Position numbers and translations under genes: made by a program | From: Bordetella genomosp. 11 | GTDB lineage: Bacteria > Pseudomonadota > Gammaproteobacteria > Burkholderiales > Burkholderiaceae_B | Direction of reading: 5' to 3' | Length of the DNA stretch: 64,000 nt | Assembly: GCF_002261215.1 (NCBI RefSeq) | Contig: NZ_NEVS01000004.1 | Coordinates: 3,472,001-3,536,000 of the forward strand | Shown: positions 30,820-40,689 of the stretch, piece after piece | Layout: every line of letters begins with the position of its first letter | How positions within the stretch are numbered: position 1 is the first letter of the stretch | The notes under the pieces: model-generated | Database searches by the model: none | Told to the model about the DNA's origin: nothing | Seen by the model: only the letters and a program-made list of their open reading frames with translations

Positions 30820-32364
30820 TCATGCCACTTCCCCCCGATCCAGGGCGAGGTCCTGCGCTTCCTGCGCGAAAACCTGGCCGCGATGCACATAGTTGCGGAA
30901 CATGTCCATGCTGGCGCACGCCGGCGACAGCAGGACGGCATCGCCGGGCTTTGCCAGCGTCATGGCCTGGCGCACGGCGTCGCGCATGTCGGACGCCTGC
31001 ACGCAGGCGACACCGGCCGTCGCCAATGCCTTGCCGATCTCCGGGCCGTCCTGGCCGATCAGGACCAGCGCGCGCGCATGCCGCGCAACGGGGGCCACCA
31101 AAGGCGAAAAATCCTGTCCCTTGCCCAGGCCGCCAGCGATCAGGACCACGGGCTGTCCCAGCCCTTCCAGCGCGGCAACCGTCGCTCCGACATTGGTACC
31201 TTTGCTGTCGTTGATGAAATCGACATCGGCGATACGGCGAACGAACTCCACGCGGTTAGGTTCCCCGGCATATTCCCGCGCCGCGCGCAGCATGGGGCCC
31301 CAGCCGATCTCCAGCGCACGGCCCAGGGCCAGGGCCGCGAGCGTGTTGGTCGCGTTGTGTATCCCTCGGATGTGAAGCGCGTCCACGGGCATCAGTCGGG
31401 ACACGCGGCCGGCCGGCCGCGGAGGCGGCGGAGCATCTTTCTTGCGCCGCGCCGGCGTAGCCATGGGGATATCGAAATCGCTGGCTTCGCAGGCGGTCAG
31501 CCAGGCCACGCCCGGGCCCTGCTCCAACCCCAGGTCGCCGACCAGCACCGGCTGGTCGCGACCGAAGCTGCGCACACGCTGGTGATCCAGGGACTCCACC
31601 ATGCCGACCGTGAACGGGTCGTCGCGATTGACCACGGCGATACGCGCCATCGTCAACAGGCGTCCCTTGGCCTGCGCATAAGCCTGCATATCGCCATGCC
31701 AGTCCAGGTGATCCTGCGTGACATTCAATACGACGGCCGCGTCGGCCGTCAGACTGTGTGTCGCATGCAATTGAAAGCTGGACAGCTCCAGCACCCAGGC
31801 TTGCGGCAGCGCATTGTTGTCCAGCGCGTCCATCAAGGCGGTCAGCGCGGCCGGGCCTATGTTGCCCGCCGCGCGCACGGTCATGCCGGAGGCTTCGATC
31901 ATGCTGCGGGTCAACGCCGTCACCGTCGTCTTGCCGTTGGTTCCGGTCACGGCGACAAGGCGGGGCCGGTAGTCGCGGCTTTCCGCCAGCATGGCCAGCG
32001 CGCGGGCGAACAGCTCGATTTCGCCGACAACCTCCACGCCCTGCTTTTCAGCCTCGGCCAGCAAGGCTTGCGCGGGCGGCTGGCCCGGCGCCAGGCCCGG
32101 GCTGATAACGACCTGCGAAACACCGTCCAGCAGCGCCGCGTCGAAGCTGTCGCAGCCCAGCCGATAGTCCGGCTGTTCCTGCGCGGGCATCCCGTCGAAC
32201 ACGGCGCGCAACTGCGCCAAGCCACCGGGCGCTTCGCGGGTATCGGCGATGCGCAGGCGAGCGCCGCTGCGCGCGCACCAGCGCGCGGCGGCGATACCGG
32301 TCTCGCCCAGTCCCAGAATCAGGACGCGAGGGGTATCCGAGACGGAAGATTCCGTTGCGCTCAT
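30820..32364 (-). CDS. murD: UDP-N-acetylmuramoylalanine--D-glutamate ligase MurD
   Basis: Adds D-Glu to UDP-MurNAc-L-Ala; 514 aa. It has [38 protein letters not shown], the P-loop [33 protein letters not shown] (about residue 135), and [40 protein letters not shown] spacer of about 20 residues in the second half ([17 protein letters not shown]) is an insertion seen in some relatives. It overlaps mraY by ATGA. Confidence 0.97.
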   Translation of the reverse strand: MSATESSVSDTPRVLILGLGETGIAAARWCARSGARLRIADTREAPGGLAQLRAVFDGMPAQEQPDYRLGCDSFDAALLDGVSQVVISPGLAPGQPPAQALLAEAEKQGVEVVGEIELFARALAMLAESRDYRPRLVAVTGTNGKTTVTALTRSMIEASGMTVRAAGNIGPAALTALMDALDNNALPQAWVLELSSFQLHATHSLTADAAVVLNVTQDHLDWHGDMQAYAQAKGRLLTMARIAVVNRDDPFTVGMVESLDHQRVRSFGRDQPVLVGDLGLEQGPGVAWLTACEASDFDIPMATPARRKKDAPPPPRPAGRVSRLMPVDALHIRGIHNATNTLAALALGRALEIGWGPMLRAAREYAGEPNRVEFVRRIADVDFINDSKGTNVGATVAALEGLGQPVVLIAGGLGKGQDFSPLVAPVARHARALVLIGQDGPEIGKALATAGVACVQASDMRDAVRQAMTLAKPGDAVLLSPACASMDMFRNYVHRGQVFAQEAQDLALDRGEVA

Positions 32365-33530
32365 CGCAATTTCAACGTTGAAAGGCCAATCAAAACCAGC
32401 ATCATGCTGATGATCCAGAACCGCACGACCACCTGCGTTTCTTTCCAGCCGCTGACTTCGAAGTGATGGTGCAGCGGCGCCATGCGGAATATCCGCCGTC
32501 CTTCGCCATACCTGCGCTTCGTGTACTTGAACCAGCTGACCTGCACCATGACCGACAGGGTCTCGACGACGAACACGCCACCCATGATGAACAGCACGAT
32601 CTCCTGCCGCGCGATGACCGCCACGGTGCCCAGTGCGCCGCCCAGCGCCAGCGCGCCCACGTCGCCCATGAAGACTTGCGCCGGATAGGCGTTGAACCAT
32701 AGGAAAGCCAGTCCTGCCCCGGCCAGCGCCGCGCACAGCACCAATAATTCCGCCGCCCCGGGCACATACGGAAACAGCAGGTACTTGGAATAATCCGCGC
32801 GGCCGATCACGTAGGCGAAGATGCCCAGCGCCCCACCCACCATGACCGTCGGCATGATGGCCAGGCCATCGAGGCCATCGGTCAGGTTGACCGCATTGCT
32901 GGTACCCACGATCACGAACCACGTCAACGCGACGAAGCCGAGTACGCCCAAGGGATAGCTGACGGTCTTGAAGAAGGGCACGATCAGGTCGGCGCGCGTC
33001 GGCAACGGCATCGTGAAGCCACTGGCCACCCAGTTGCGGAACAGGGGCCAGAGCTCGGTATTGGCCGGCGCGGAAACCGCGAACGCCAGGTAGATCGCCG
33101 CCACCAGTCCGATCAGTGCCTGCCAGAAAAACTTCTGCCGCGCCGGCATGCCTTCCGGGTCGCGGTGCACCACCTTGCGGTAGTCGTCGATCCACCCGAT
33201 CAGGCCGAAGCCGAAGGTCACCAGCAATACGACCCAGACGAAACGGTTGCTCCAGTCCGCCCATAGCAGCGTGCTGATTCCGATGGCGATCAGGATCAGG
33301 GCGCCGCCCATGGTCGGCGTGCCGGTCTTCACCAGATGCGTCTGCGGGCCATAAGCGCGCACGGCCTGGCCGATCTTCAGTTCGGTCAACTTGCGAATGA
33401 CGCGGGGACCGAAGAACAGGCCGATCAGCAGCGCCGTGGCGCAGGCGAAGACGGCGCGCAAGGTGATGTACTCGAAAACGCCGAAGGTGCGGATGTCGTC
33501 GGAAAGCCAGCGGGCGATCTCAAGCAGCAT
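32361..33530 (-). CDS. mraY: Phospho-MurNAc-pentapeptide translocase MraY
   Basis: Membrane enzyme that makes lipid I from UDP-MurNAc-pentapeptide and undecaprenyl phosphate; 389 aa, about ten membrane segments. Active-site motifs: [20 protein letters not shown] (DDxxK), [17 protein letters not shown] (NxxxxDGxDGLA), and [14 protein letters not shown] with the late [19 protein letters not shown]. The chosen ATG at 33530 lies inside the 3' end of the murE-murF gene (11-bp overlap). Confidence 0.97.
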   Translation of the reverse strand: MLLEIARWLSDDIRTFGVFEYITLRAVFACATALLIGLFFGPRVIRKLTELKIGQAVRAYGPQTHLVKTGTPTMGGALILIAIGISTLLWADWSNRFVWVVLLVTFGFGLIGWIDDYRKVVHRDPEGMPARQKFFWQALIGLVAAIYLAFAVSAPANTELWPLFRNWVASGFTMPLPTRADLIVPFFKTVSYPLGVLGFVALTWFVIVGTSNAVNLTDGLDGLAIMPTVMVGGALGIFAYVIGRADYSKYLLFPYVPGAAELLVLCAALAGAGLAFLWFNAYPAQVFMGDVGALALGGALGTVAVIARQEIVLFIMGGVFVVETLSVMVQVSWFKYTKRRYGEGRRIFRMAPLHHHFEVSGWKETQVVVRFWIISMMLVLIGLSTLKLR

Positions 33531-36369
33531 GCTGTTCTCCCTGCCCCAGGGGCGCATGTCCATCGTTACTCACCAGCACCTTCACTACCCGCTCCATGCG
33601 CATAAAGCGCGAACCCTTCACCAATACGGCGCGTGCGCGTTGGCCGCGCAGCGCCGTCACAATTTCTTCCACACTCTCGCAAGCCCTTGCGCCGGGTCCG
33701 AAGGCCGCGGCGGCATCGGCGGCGGCTTTTCCCAGGCTAAGGAAGAGATCGATGCCGCGCTCTCGCGCGTATTCGCCGACTTCGCGATGCATCGCCGGGC
33801 CGTTGGCGCCCACTTCGCCCATGTCCCCCAATACCAGCGCACGTGGCGCGGGCAGTTGCGAGAGCACATCGATGGCCGCCCTGACAGAGTCCGGATTGGC
33901 ATTGTAGGTGTCATCGACCAGCAATGTTCCGTCACTCAATCGGTGCCGCTGCATCCGGCCCGACACCGGGCTGAAGGCGGCCAGCGCCCTGCAGGCGGAG
34001 GCCAGCGGCGCACCCGCGGCCAGCGCGCATGCGGTGGCCGCCAACGCGTTGCGCAGATTGTGCATGCCCGGGACCGGCAGCTCCAGCATCGCTGTGCCAG
34101 CAGGTGTGACCAATTGGCACCGGCTGCCGAGCGCATCGGCCTGGAGCTGCTCCGCGTACACATCCAGTCCGGCCTGCAGGCCGAAACGCAGCACGCGCGG
34201 CGTCGCGCTCATGGCGTCCCAGGTCGCCGTATAGGGCTCGTCGCCGGGATAGACCGCATAGCCGTCCTGCGGCAGCGCGGCCAGAACGGCACCGTTTTCT
34301 TCGGCTACCGCCTGCACGGAATGCATGAATTCCTGATGCTCCCGCTGCGCATTGTTGACCAGGGCGATCGTGGGCGCCGCCATGGCGGCCAACCGGGCGA
34401 TCTCCCCGGGATGATTCATACCCAATTCGAAGACCGCTGCCTGATGATGCGCGCGCAGGCGCAGCAGCATCAGGGGCAGGCCGATTTCGTTATTGAAGTT
34501 GCCCGCGCTGGCCAGGCGTTGCTCGGCGCCGAGCCAATCCGCGAGGATGGCGGAGATCATTTCCTTCGTGGTGGTCTTGCCGTTGCTGCCGGCCACCGCG
34601 ATGACCGGGATCGCGAACCGCGCGCGCCAGGCGGCGCCGATGCGTCCGAGCGCCTCCCGCGTATCGCCCAGCACCAGTTGGGGGATCCGCGCGCCTTCCA
34701 CGCGGTGCGCGACGATCGCCGCCACCGCCCCCTGCGCCTGTGCCTGCGCCAGGTAATCGTGTCCGTCGAAGCGCTCGCCCGCCAGCGCAAGGAAGAGCTG
34801 CCCCGCGCCTATCGTGCGCGTGTCGGATGAAACGGCCGACACGGCAGGCAGCAATAGCGCCAGCCGCGCCCATTCCCGATCGTCGAAAGGGAGCTTGACG
34901 CCGGCGATCTCCTGATAGGTCTCGTGCCCCTTTCCGGCCAGGAGCACGACGTCCTCCAGGCGAGCGGCCCAGATCGTCCCCATGATGGCGCGGGCGCGGT
35001 CGGGCTCTATCGTCAGCGACGCGCCGTCGCCTATCCCCGCGCGAATCTGCGCCAGGATCGCGGCGGGATCCTCGCTGCGCGGATTGTCACTGCTGAGCAC
35101 GACATGGTCCGCGCCCTGCGCGGCGATAGCACCCATGACCGGACGCTTGCCGGCATCGCGATCGCCGCCGCAGCCGAACAGGCACAGCAGCCTGCCGCCG
35201 CGCGCCTGCGCCACCGGGCGCAACGCCGCCAGGGCGCGTTCCAATGCGTCCGGCGTGTGCGAATAGTCGACCACGACCATGGGGCCCGCCGGCATGCCCG
35301 CGGCCTGCGGCACGTTCACCGGCGTGACGACTTCCATCCGCCCAGCGACCGGCGTGGCGGCAGCCAGTTCGCGGGCGATATCGGACAACGGCCAGCCCAG
35401 CGCGTGCAGCACACCGGCGACCAGCAGCAGGTTCGCGACGTTGTGCTGCCCCAGCAGCGGGGTCATGATCTGGGCTTCGCCCTGCGAGGTGGACAGCGTG
35501 AAAATCTGGCCCTGGCCGGTCACGCCCAGGTCACGCGCGCACACGTCGGCGGCGGTATGGATGCCATAGGTGGTGACCCGCTCGGCCGGCAACGACGCAA
35601 TCAGGCGCCGGCCGGCTTCGTCGTCGGCATTGATGACGGCCTTGCTCAGCCCCGGCCAGGCAAACAAACGCGCTTTCGCGGCTTCGTACGAAGCCATGGA
35701 GCCGTGGTAATCCAGGTGGTCCCGGCTCAGGTTGGTGAAGGCGGCGATGTCGATGCGCAGCCCATCCATGCGGCCCTGCTCGATGCCGATGGATGACGCC
35801 TCCATCGCGACCACCTGGGCTCCGGCCCGCCGCATCTGCGCCATCAGGCGATGCACGGCAAGTACGTCAGGGGTGGTCAGGCTGCCTGGAACGGCCTGCC
35901 CGTCAGGCAGGGTCGCGCCCAGCGTGCCGATGGCACCGCAGGGCTTGCCCGCGTGCGTCAGCGCGCGCGCCAGCCACTGCACGGATGAGGTCTTGCCATT
36001 GGTACCGGTGATGGCAATCACGGCCAGGGCCGCGGAAGGCCGGTCGTACCAGCTATCGGCCAGCGCACCCAGCATGCCGCGAAGTCCGTCGACCACCCGC
36101 AGCGGGACATTCGAGGCGAGCGCCTCGGACAGCGGGGCCCGCGGCCCTTCGACGAGGATGGCCGACGCGCCGCGCGCCACCGCCTGCTGTATATATAGGC
36201 TGCCGTCGCTGGCGCGCCCCCGGCAGGCGACAAAGACGTCGCCCGCGGCGACTTCGCGCGAGTCCAGGCGCAAATCGGCTCCGGCCGCCGCGTGCGCACG
36301 CAACCATGCTACGACGCCGTCCGCATCGGACGGCGTCGTGACGGGGAAATCCAGGCTCGTGGCGTTCAT
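33520..36369 (-). CDS. murE-murF: Fused MurE-MurF ligase
   Basis: One 949-aa frame holds two peptidoglycan ligases. The first half is MurE (adds meso-diaminopimelate): [20 protein letters not shown]-loop [13 protein letters not shown] (about residue 120), and the DNPR signature ([12 protein letters not shown], about 425) that selects meso-A2pm. The second half, from about residue 500, is MurF (adds D-Ala-D-Ala): [28 protein letters not shown]-loop [14 protein letters not shown] (about 593), [15 protein letters not shown], and [19 protein letters not shown] see no stop or frameshift between them. In most bacteria murE and murF are separate; a fused form is known in Bordetella. The frame overlaps ftsI by ATGA and mraY by 11 bp. 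Confidence 0.96.
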   Translation of the reverse strand: MNATSLDFPVTTPSDADGVVAWLRAHAAAGADLRLDSREVAAGDVFVACRGRASDGSLYIQQAVARGASAILVEGPRAPLSEALASNVPLRVVDGLRGMLGALADSWYDRPSAALAVIAITGTNGKTSSVQWLARALTHAGKPCGAIGTLGATLPDGQAVPGSLTTPDVLAVHRLMAQMRRAGAQVVAMEASSIGIEQGRMDGLRIDIAAFTNLSRDHLDYHGSMASYEAAKARLFAWPGLSKAVINADDEAGRRLIASLPAERVTTYGIHTAADVCARDLGVTGQGQIFTLSTSQGEAQIMTPLLGQHNVANLLLVAGVLHALGWPLSDIARELAAATPVAGRMEVVTPVNVPQAAGMPAGPMVVVDYSHTPDALERALAALRPVAQARGGRLLCLFGCGGDRDAGKRPVMGAIAAQGADHVVLSSDNPRSEDPAAILAQIRAGIGDGASLTIEPDRARAIMGTIWAARLEDVVLLAGKGHETYQEIAGVKLPFDDREWARLALLLPAVSAVSSDTRTIGAGQLFLALAGERFDGHDYLAQAQAQGAVAAIVAHRVEGARIPQLVLGDTREALGRIGAAWRARFAIPVIAVAGSNGKTTTKEMISAILADWLGAEQRLASAGNFNNEIGLPLMLLRLRAHHQAAVFELGMNHPGEIARLAAMAAPTIALVNNAQREHQEFMHSVQAVAEENGAVLAALPQDGYAVYPGDEPYTATWDAMSATPRVLRFGLQAGLDVYAEQLQADALGSRCQLVTPAGTAMLELPVPGMHNLRNALAATACALAAGAPLASACRALAAFSPVSGRMQRHRLSDGTLLVDDTYNANPDSVRAAIDVLSQLPAPRALVLGDMGEVGANGPAMHREVGEYARERGIDLFLSLGKAAADAAAAFGPGARACESVEEIVTALRGQRARAVLVKGSRFMRMERVVKVLVSNDGHAPLGQGEQHAA

Positions 36370-38096
36370 CTCCTCGGCTCCTGCAAGCCTGCCACCACGG
36401 TGGACTCGAATGGAGCATCCGGCTGGACGTTCATGAGCCGCAGGCTGCCACCGACAATAGTGGAGAACACCGGCGCGGCCACCGCGCCGCCATAGTAGCC
36501 GCCGGTCTGCGGCTCGTCGATGGTGACCGCCACGACGATGCGCGGATTGGATACCGGCGCGAACCCCACGAAGGAACTCCGGTATCGGCTGGTGCTGTAC
36601 TTGCCGTCGACGATCTTGCGCGCCGTGCCGCTCTTGCCGGCCACGCGGTAACCCTGCACCTGGGCCAGCTTGGCCCCGTCCGGCCCGGCGGCGGCCTCCA
36701 GGAAGCTGCGGATCAACGCCGCAATCTTCGGCGGATAGATCTTGACGCTGGTGGGCTCGCTATCGCGCTTGACCAGCGTCAGCGACACCATATCGCCGTC
36801 GCGGGCGAATACCGTATAGGCACGCGCCATCTGCAACAACGACACGGACAGGCCATAGCCATAGGCCATGGTGGCCTTTTCGATCAGGCGCCACCGTTCC
36901 CACGGCCGCAGGCGTCCCGGCGCGGCGCCCGGGAAGCCCAGCTGCGGCGCCTGGCCGAATCCCAGTTCGGTGAAGCGGTCCCACATTTCGCGGGGCTCCA
37001 GCCTTTCCGATATCAGGGTCATGCCGATATTGCTGGAACGGCGCAGCACGTCCGCGACGTTGATGGTGCCATTGCGGCTGACGTCGCTGATCGTCGAGCC
37101 CTGATAACGGAAATGCCCGTTGCCCGTGTCGAACATGGTCGAGGTGGTGATACGGCCGAGGTCCAGCGCCAGCGCGGCCGTGAACGGCTTCATGATCGAA
37201 CCGGGCTCGAAGGTATCGGTGATGGCCTGGTTGCGCAGCGCGTCCGTATCGAGCGAACTGCGGTCGGCCGGATTGTAGGTAGGCAGGCTGGCCATGCTGA
37301 GGACCTCGCCCGTGCGTGCATCCAGCACCACGGCCGCCGCGCCCCGCGCGTGGTGCAGCGCGATCGCATCGCTAAGCGCCTTGAACACCACGTACTGCAC
37401 CCGCGTGTCGATGGACAGGCGCAGGTCCTTGCCGTTGACCGGCTCGGTAACGGCCTGCACGTCTTCGATGACACGGCCGAGGCGATCCTTGATCACGCGG
37501 CGGGTGCCGGGACGGCCGGACAATTGCTTGTTGAACGCCAACTCGACGCCTTCCTGCCCCTGGTCCTCGATGTTGGTGAAGCCGACCACATGCGCCATCA
37601 CCTCGCCTTCGGGGTAATACCGCCGCGTCTCCGGTTGCTGGTGGATGCCCGGAACCGCCAGTTGCTTGATCTTGTCGGCGATCTCCATCGGTACCTGGCG
37701 CTTCAGGTAAACGAAGTTCTTGTCCTCGTCGGCCAGGCGCTTGTTCAGGTCCGCCACCGGCATGTCCAGCAGCTTGCCCAATGCCGCCAGTTGTTGCGGG
37801 GGCGCGCCCCGCGCGTCGTCCGGGATCGCCCAGATGGCCCGCGCCGGGACGCTGGAGGCCAATACGACATTATTTCGGTCCAGGATTTTTCCGCGCGTGG
37901 CGGCAAGCGTCAGCGTGCGCTCGTAGCGCCGCTCCCCCTGCTGCTGCAGGAAATCGGTGGTAATGCCCTGCAGGAAAAGCGCGCGCGCGGCCAAAGTGCC
38001 GAAACCCACGAAAAGAAGGATCAATACCAGGCGCGAACGCCACGCGGGCAACTGGCCGCGCAGGACAGGACTATTGAAGAAGGGCAGCCGCTTCAT
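36366..38096 (-). CDS. ftsI: Penicillin-binding protein 3, FtsI
   Basis: Septal transpeptidase; 576 aa. A membrane anchor lies near residues 20-45 (LVLILLFVGFGTLAARALFL). The PBP dimer domain follows (RGKILDRNNVVLASSVPARAIWA). The transpeptidase domain has the catalytic EPGSIMKPF (SxxK), RRSSNIGMT (SxN) and GKSGTARKIV (KSG) motifs. It overlaps ftsL and murE-murF by ATGA (4 bp each), so the group is tightly coupled. Confidence 0.98.
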   Translation of the reverse strand: MKRLPFFNSPVLRGQLPAWRSRLVLILLFVGFGTLAARALFLQGITTDFLQQQGERRYERTLTLAATRGKILDRNNVVLASSVPARAIWAIPDDARGAPPQQLAALGKLLDMPVADLNKRLADEDKNFVYLKRQVPMEIADKIKQLAVPGIHQQPETRRYYPEGEVMAHVVGFTNIEDQGQEGVELAFNKQLSGRPGTRRVIKDRLGRVIEDVQAVTEPVNGKDLRLSIDTRVQYVVFKALSDAIALHHARGAAAVVLDARTGEVLSMASLPTYNPADRSSLDTDALRNQAITDTFEPGSIMKPFTAALALDLGRITTSTMFDTGNGHFRYQGSTISDVSRNGTINVADVLRRSSNIGMTLISERLEPREMWDRFTELGFGQAPQLGFPGAAPGRLRPWERWRLIEKATMAYGYGLSVSLLQMARAYTVFARDGDMVSLTLVKRDSEPTSVKIYPPKIAALIRSFLEAAAGPDGAKLAQVQGYRVAGKSGTARKIVDGKYSTSRYRSSFVGFAPVSNPRIVVAVTIDEPQTGGYYGGAVAAPVFSTIVGGSLRLMNVQPDAPFESTVVAGLQEPRR

Positions 38097-38377
38097 TGCG
38101 CGCCCCCCGCCACCGGGGCCTGGTTCAGATAGATCGTGCGATCGGGCACGATGGGTATCATCTTCAGGTCTTCCCGCGCGGCACGATCGACGCGTGCGTT
38201 GCGCGCCAGTTCCGCGCGGTCCAGCTGCAGGCGCCGCCAGTCATTGTCCAGGTCGCGCGCCTGCGCCTGCGAGCGGTCCAGGTCGACGAACAACTGGCGC
38301 GCCTGATAGCGGCTGGTCACCAGAGAAATGGCGCAGGACATCAGCACCGCGGCCAGGAGCAGGCTGAGACGCCCCAT
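38093..38377 (-). CDS. ftsL: Cell division protein FtsL
   Basis: Small bitopic divisome protein of 94 aa. A membrane segment is at about 3-22 (RLSLLLAAVLMSCAISLVTS), followed by a periplasmic coiled-coil region (ARQLFVDLDRSQAQARDLDNDWRRLQLDRAELARNARVDRAAREDLKM). The sequence is poorly conserved and recognition rests on size, shape and its place between rsmH and ftsI. Its ATG shares TGATG with the rsmH stop. Confidence 0.93.
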   Translation of the reverse strand: MGRLSLLLAAVLMSCAISLVTSRYQARQLFVDLDRSQAQARDLDNDWRRLQLDRAELARNARVDRAAREDLKMIPIVPDRTIYLNQAPVAGGAQ

Positions 38378-39456
38378 CAGCGCTTCCCCTTGCCTGCGCG
38401 ACGGGCGCGCGCGGCGGACAGCGGGTCGGCGCCGACAAAAGCCGCGGCGCCGGCCGCGGGCAGCGGCACATCGGTCCGCTCGGCGACGCGCAGGATGGCC
38501 GACCGCGAACGCGCATTGGCCGCGACCTCGTCGGGTTCGGCCAGCACACGGCCCAGGGAACGCAACAACGGCTGCGGCATTTCGCTCTCGCGCAATGGCA
38601 TGCGGGAATGCGCGGCCGCAGGCCTGGCGGCCGCGGCGATGAATTGCTTCACCATGCGGTCTTCGAGCGAATGGAAACTGATCACCGCCAACCTCCCCTT
38701 CGGCGCGAGCAGATCTAGAGCTGACGCGAGGGCGCGTGCGAGTTCTTCGAGCTCCCGATTGAGGTAAATCCGTAAAGCTTGAAAGGTGCGCGTGGCCGGA
38801 TGCTGCCCCTTTTCGCGCGTGCGGACGGCGCTTGCGACGAGCTCGGCAAGCTCGAGCGTGGTGTGCAGCGGCCTTGTTGCGCGGCGAGCTGCAATCGTTT
38901 TTGCAATCTGAAAAGCAAACCGTTCTTCGCCATATTCCGCTATGACCTCCCGCATCTCGTCCACGCTGGCGTCGGCCAGCCATTCCGCGGCCGTCGGGCC
39001 GCGCGTCGTATCCATGCGCATATCCAGCGGGCCTTCGCGCATGAAAGAAAACCCCCGCCCGGCGTCGTCGATCTGGGGCGATGACACCCCCAGGTCCAGC
39101 ATGACGCCGTCCACCTTATCCACACCCAGATCCCGCAACGCCTCGCGCATGGTGGCAAAACCGCCGTGCACCACCGATACACGGGGATCGGCGTCGGCCA
39201 CTTGCCGCGCCACCTCGATGGCGCTCGGATCCTTGTCGAACACCACCAGCCGCGCCTTGGGCGACAACCGCGACAGCAGCGCGCGGGAGTGCCCCCCACG
39301 GCCGAATGTCCCGTCGACGTAGACGCCATCGAGCCGATGCCTCGCGTCGGCTTCATCGTCCCCGCTGCGGCCGGCGGCTTTGCGGCTGCCGAAATTCGGC
39401 AACAACAAGGCATCCACCGTCGGCACCAACAGCACGGGCCGATGTTCGAGTTTCAT
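38377..39456 (-). CDS. rsmH: 16S rRNA (cytosine-N4) methyltransferase RsmH
   Basis: Methylates N4 of C1402 in 16S rRNA; 359 aa. Key regions: [14 protein letters not shown] near the N-terminus, [21 protein letters not shown] (SAM site, about 45-65), [34 protein letters not shown], and [51 protein letters not shown]. The N-terminus carries about 30 extra residues ([19 protein letters not shown]) between the first helix and the SAM motif, an insert relative to E. coli. It follows mraZ by 7 bp. Confidence 0.97.
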   Translation of the reverse strand: MKLEHRPVLLVPTVDALLLPNFGSRKAAGRSGDDEADARHRLDGVYVDGTFGRGGHSRALLSRLSPKARLVVFDKDPSAIEVARQVADADPRVSVVHGGFATMREALRDLGVDKVDGVMLDLGVSSPQIDDAGRGFSFMREGPLDMRMDTTRGPTAAEWLADASVDEMREVIAEYGEERFAFQIAKTIAARRATRPLHTTLELAELVASAVRTREKGQHPATRTFQALRIYLNRELEELARALASALDLLAPKGRLAVISFHSLEDRMVKQFIAAAARPAAAHSRMPLRESEMPQPLLRSLGRVLAEPDEVAANARSRSAILRVAERTDVPLPAAGAAAFVGADPLSAARARRAGKGKR

Positions 39457-39463
39457 GTCGGTT

Positions 39464-39892
39464 TCAGAACGAAAACTGATTCAGCACTTCCGGCATTCCC
39501 TGAGCCAGATCCTCCGCCTCGCGGCGGGCCAGGGAAGCGGCATCCCACAGCTCGAAGTGCGCACCCATGCCGAGCAACATCACTTCGCGCGTCATTCCTG
39601 CGGCATTGCGTAGTTCAGGGGCGATCAGGATGCGGCCGGACCCGTCCAGCTCGACATCCTGGGCGTTACCCAGCAGCAGCCGCTGCAAGGCCCGGGCGGA
39701 CATGGGGAGCGCGGCAATGACTTCGCGCTTCTTTTCCCACTCCTGGCGCGGGTAGAGCAGCAGGCAACCGTCCGGATGGCGGGTCAGCGTCAGCCGGCCC
39801 TCCGCCTGAGCGACCAGGGCGTCACGATGCCGGGTCGGAATAGAGATCCGACCCTTTGCATCCAGCGTGAGCGCGCTGCTTCCCTGGAACAC
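39464..39892 (-). CDS. mraZ: Transcriptional regulator MraZ
   Basis: First gene of the division cluster; 142 aa, made of two AbrB/SpoVT-like DXXXR domains ([20 protein letters not shown] and [21 protein letters not shown]). It represses its own operon in E. coli by binding repeated boxes upstream. The start is GTG at 39892 with a strong GGGAGGA site just before it. Upstream there is a 10-nt phased repeat that matches the MraZ-box idea. Confidence 0.97.
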   Translation of the reverse strand: MFQGSSALTLDAKGRISIPTRHRDALVAQAEGRLTLTRHPDGCLLLYPRQEWEKKREVIAALPMSARALQRLLLGNAQDVELDGSGRILIAPELRNAAGMTREVMLLGMGAHFELWDAASLARREAEDLAQGMPEVLNQFSF

Positions 39893-39900
39893 CCATTCCT

Positions 39901-39935
39901 CCCACTTAATTGCACAAAAACCTACTTTTTCCCAC
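39901..39935 (-). promoter_or_regulatory. Four 10-nt phased GTGGG-like repeats, candidate MraZ box
   Basis: On the minus strand the pentamers read GTGGG (39931-39935), GTAGG (39921-39925), GTGCA (39911-39915) and GTGGG (39901-39905): exactly one every 10 nt, just upstream of mraZ. In E. coli and other bacteria MraZ binds TGGGN repeats with 5-nt spacers, the same period. Two copies are perfect and two are degenerate. The last GTGGG is part of the mraZ Shine-Dalgarno region, so binding could also block translation start. Confidence 0.65.
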
Positions 39936-40021
39936 TCTACGGGAAGGGCAACCCGCGGTCAAGCAACCGGACACAATTTTTTCAATCACAACAAGGACTT
40001 AGACATCACCGTTGAAAACAC

Positions 40022-40053
40022 AAAATAAAAACCCCCTGATAAATCAGGGGGTT
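40022..40053 (-). terminator. Rho-independent terminator of rnpB
   Basis: AACCCCCTGA and TCAGGGGGTT pair over 10 bp with a 4-nt loop (40030-40053), followed on the minus strand by a T-rich run (TTTTTATTTT). It ends transcription from rnpB before the mraZ promoter region. Confidence 0.85.
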
Positions 40054-40135
40054 GCAAAACGATCTAAAAGTCCTACCTGAGCCTGGCGAGGAGGGAGGGT
40101 TCCGGGCGTGACGCATCCAGCCCCTGCGGGGGGAA

Positions 40136-40548
40136 GCAAGACGGATCTGTAGGCCGGATTCTGTACGCCGGGGATCCCGGCGGGCAATCATTCATCTGGC
40201 CCGACCATTACTGGCCGGGTCTAGCCATCTACCCGCATGCTCGGACGAGCCGCCCTTTCCGGTCCGAAGACCGAGACGCATGCCTATTTGATGTTGCTCC
40301 CGGTAGAGGTTGCCGCGTTTCACCCTGCGACGCCGCGCCCCGTTGCCGGAGCGCGCGACACGGAAGTCGCCGTGCCTGTGCGCGGTTGAAAACCGCGCCC
40401 GCTTCGCAGACTCGTCTCTGTGGCCCTATTCCTCGAGCACGTGGCGGTTGCCCGCCGCGCGCCCGGACGGCCGTTAGCCGCTACCGCGCCCTGTGGAGTC
40501 CGGACCTTCCTCGATGCATGCGCACCGCGATTGCCCGACCCGTCTTGC
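40136..40548 (-). ncRNA. rnpB: RNase P RNA
   Basis: Catalytic RNA of RNase P (type A), about 410 nt. Minus-strand signatures include the conserved AGGAAGGTCCGGACTCCACAGGGC near the 5' end, GGGTGAAACGCGGCAACC in the middle, CAAATAGGCATGCG and GATGAATGATTGCCC, and ACAGAATCCGGCCTACAGA near the 3' end. The ends (P1 helix) pair: CAAGACGGGTC at the 5' side and GATCCGTCTTG at the 3' side. Ends are estimated to within about 5 nt. It lies upstream of the division cluster with a terminator between. Confidence 0.93.
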
Positions 40549-40689
40549 CCGTACATTTTAGACTACTGGCGCGGCAAGGCCCGGGACGGGGCCGGAACAG
40601 GCCCACGCCACCCCCGCCGACGCGGTCCCGCGCCCGGCAGGGCCGCCACGGAAAACGGCAATGGCGGGGCGCCGCGGACCAGGGCCGGC

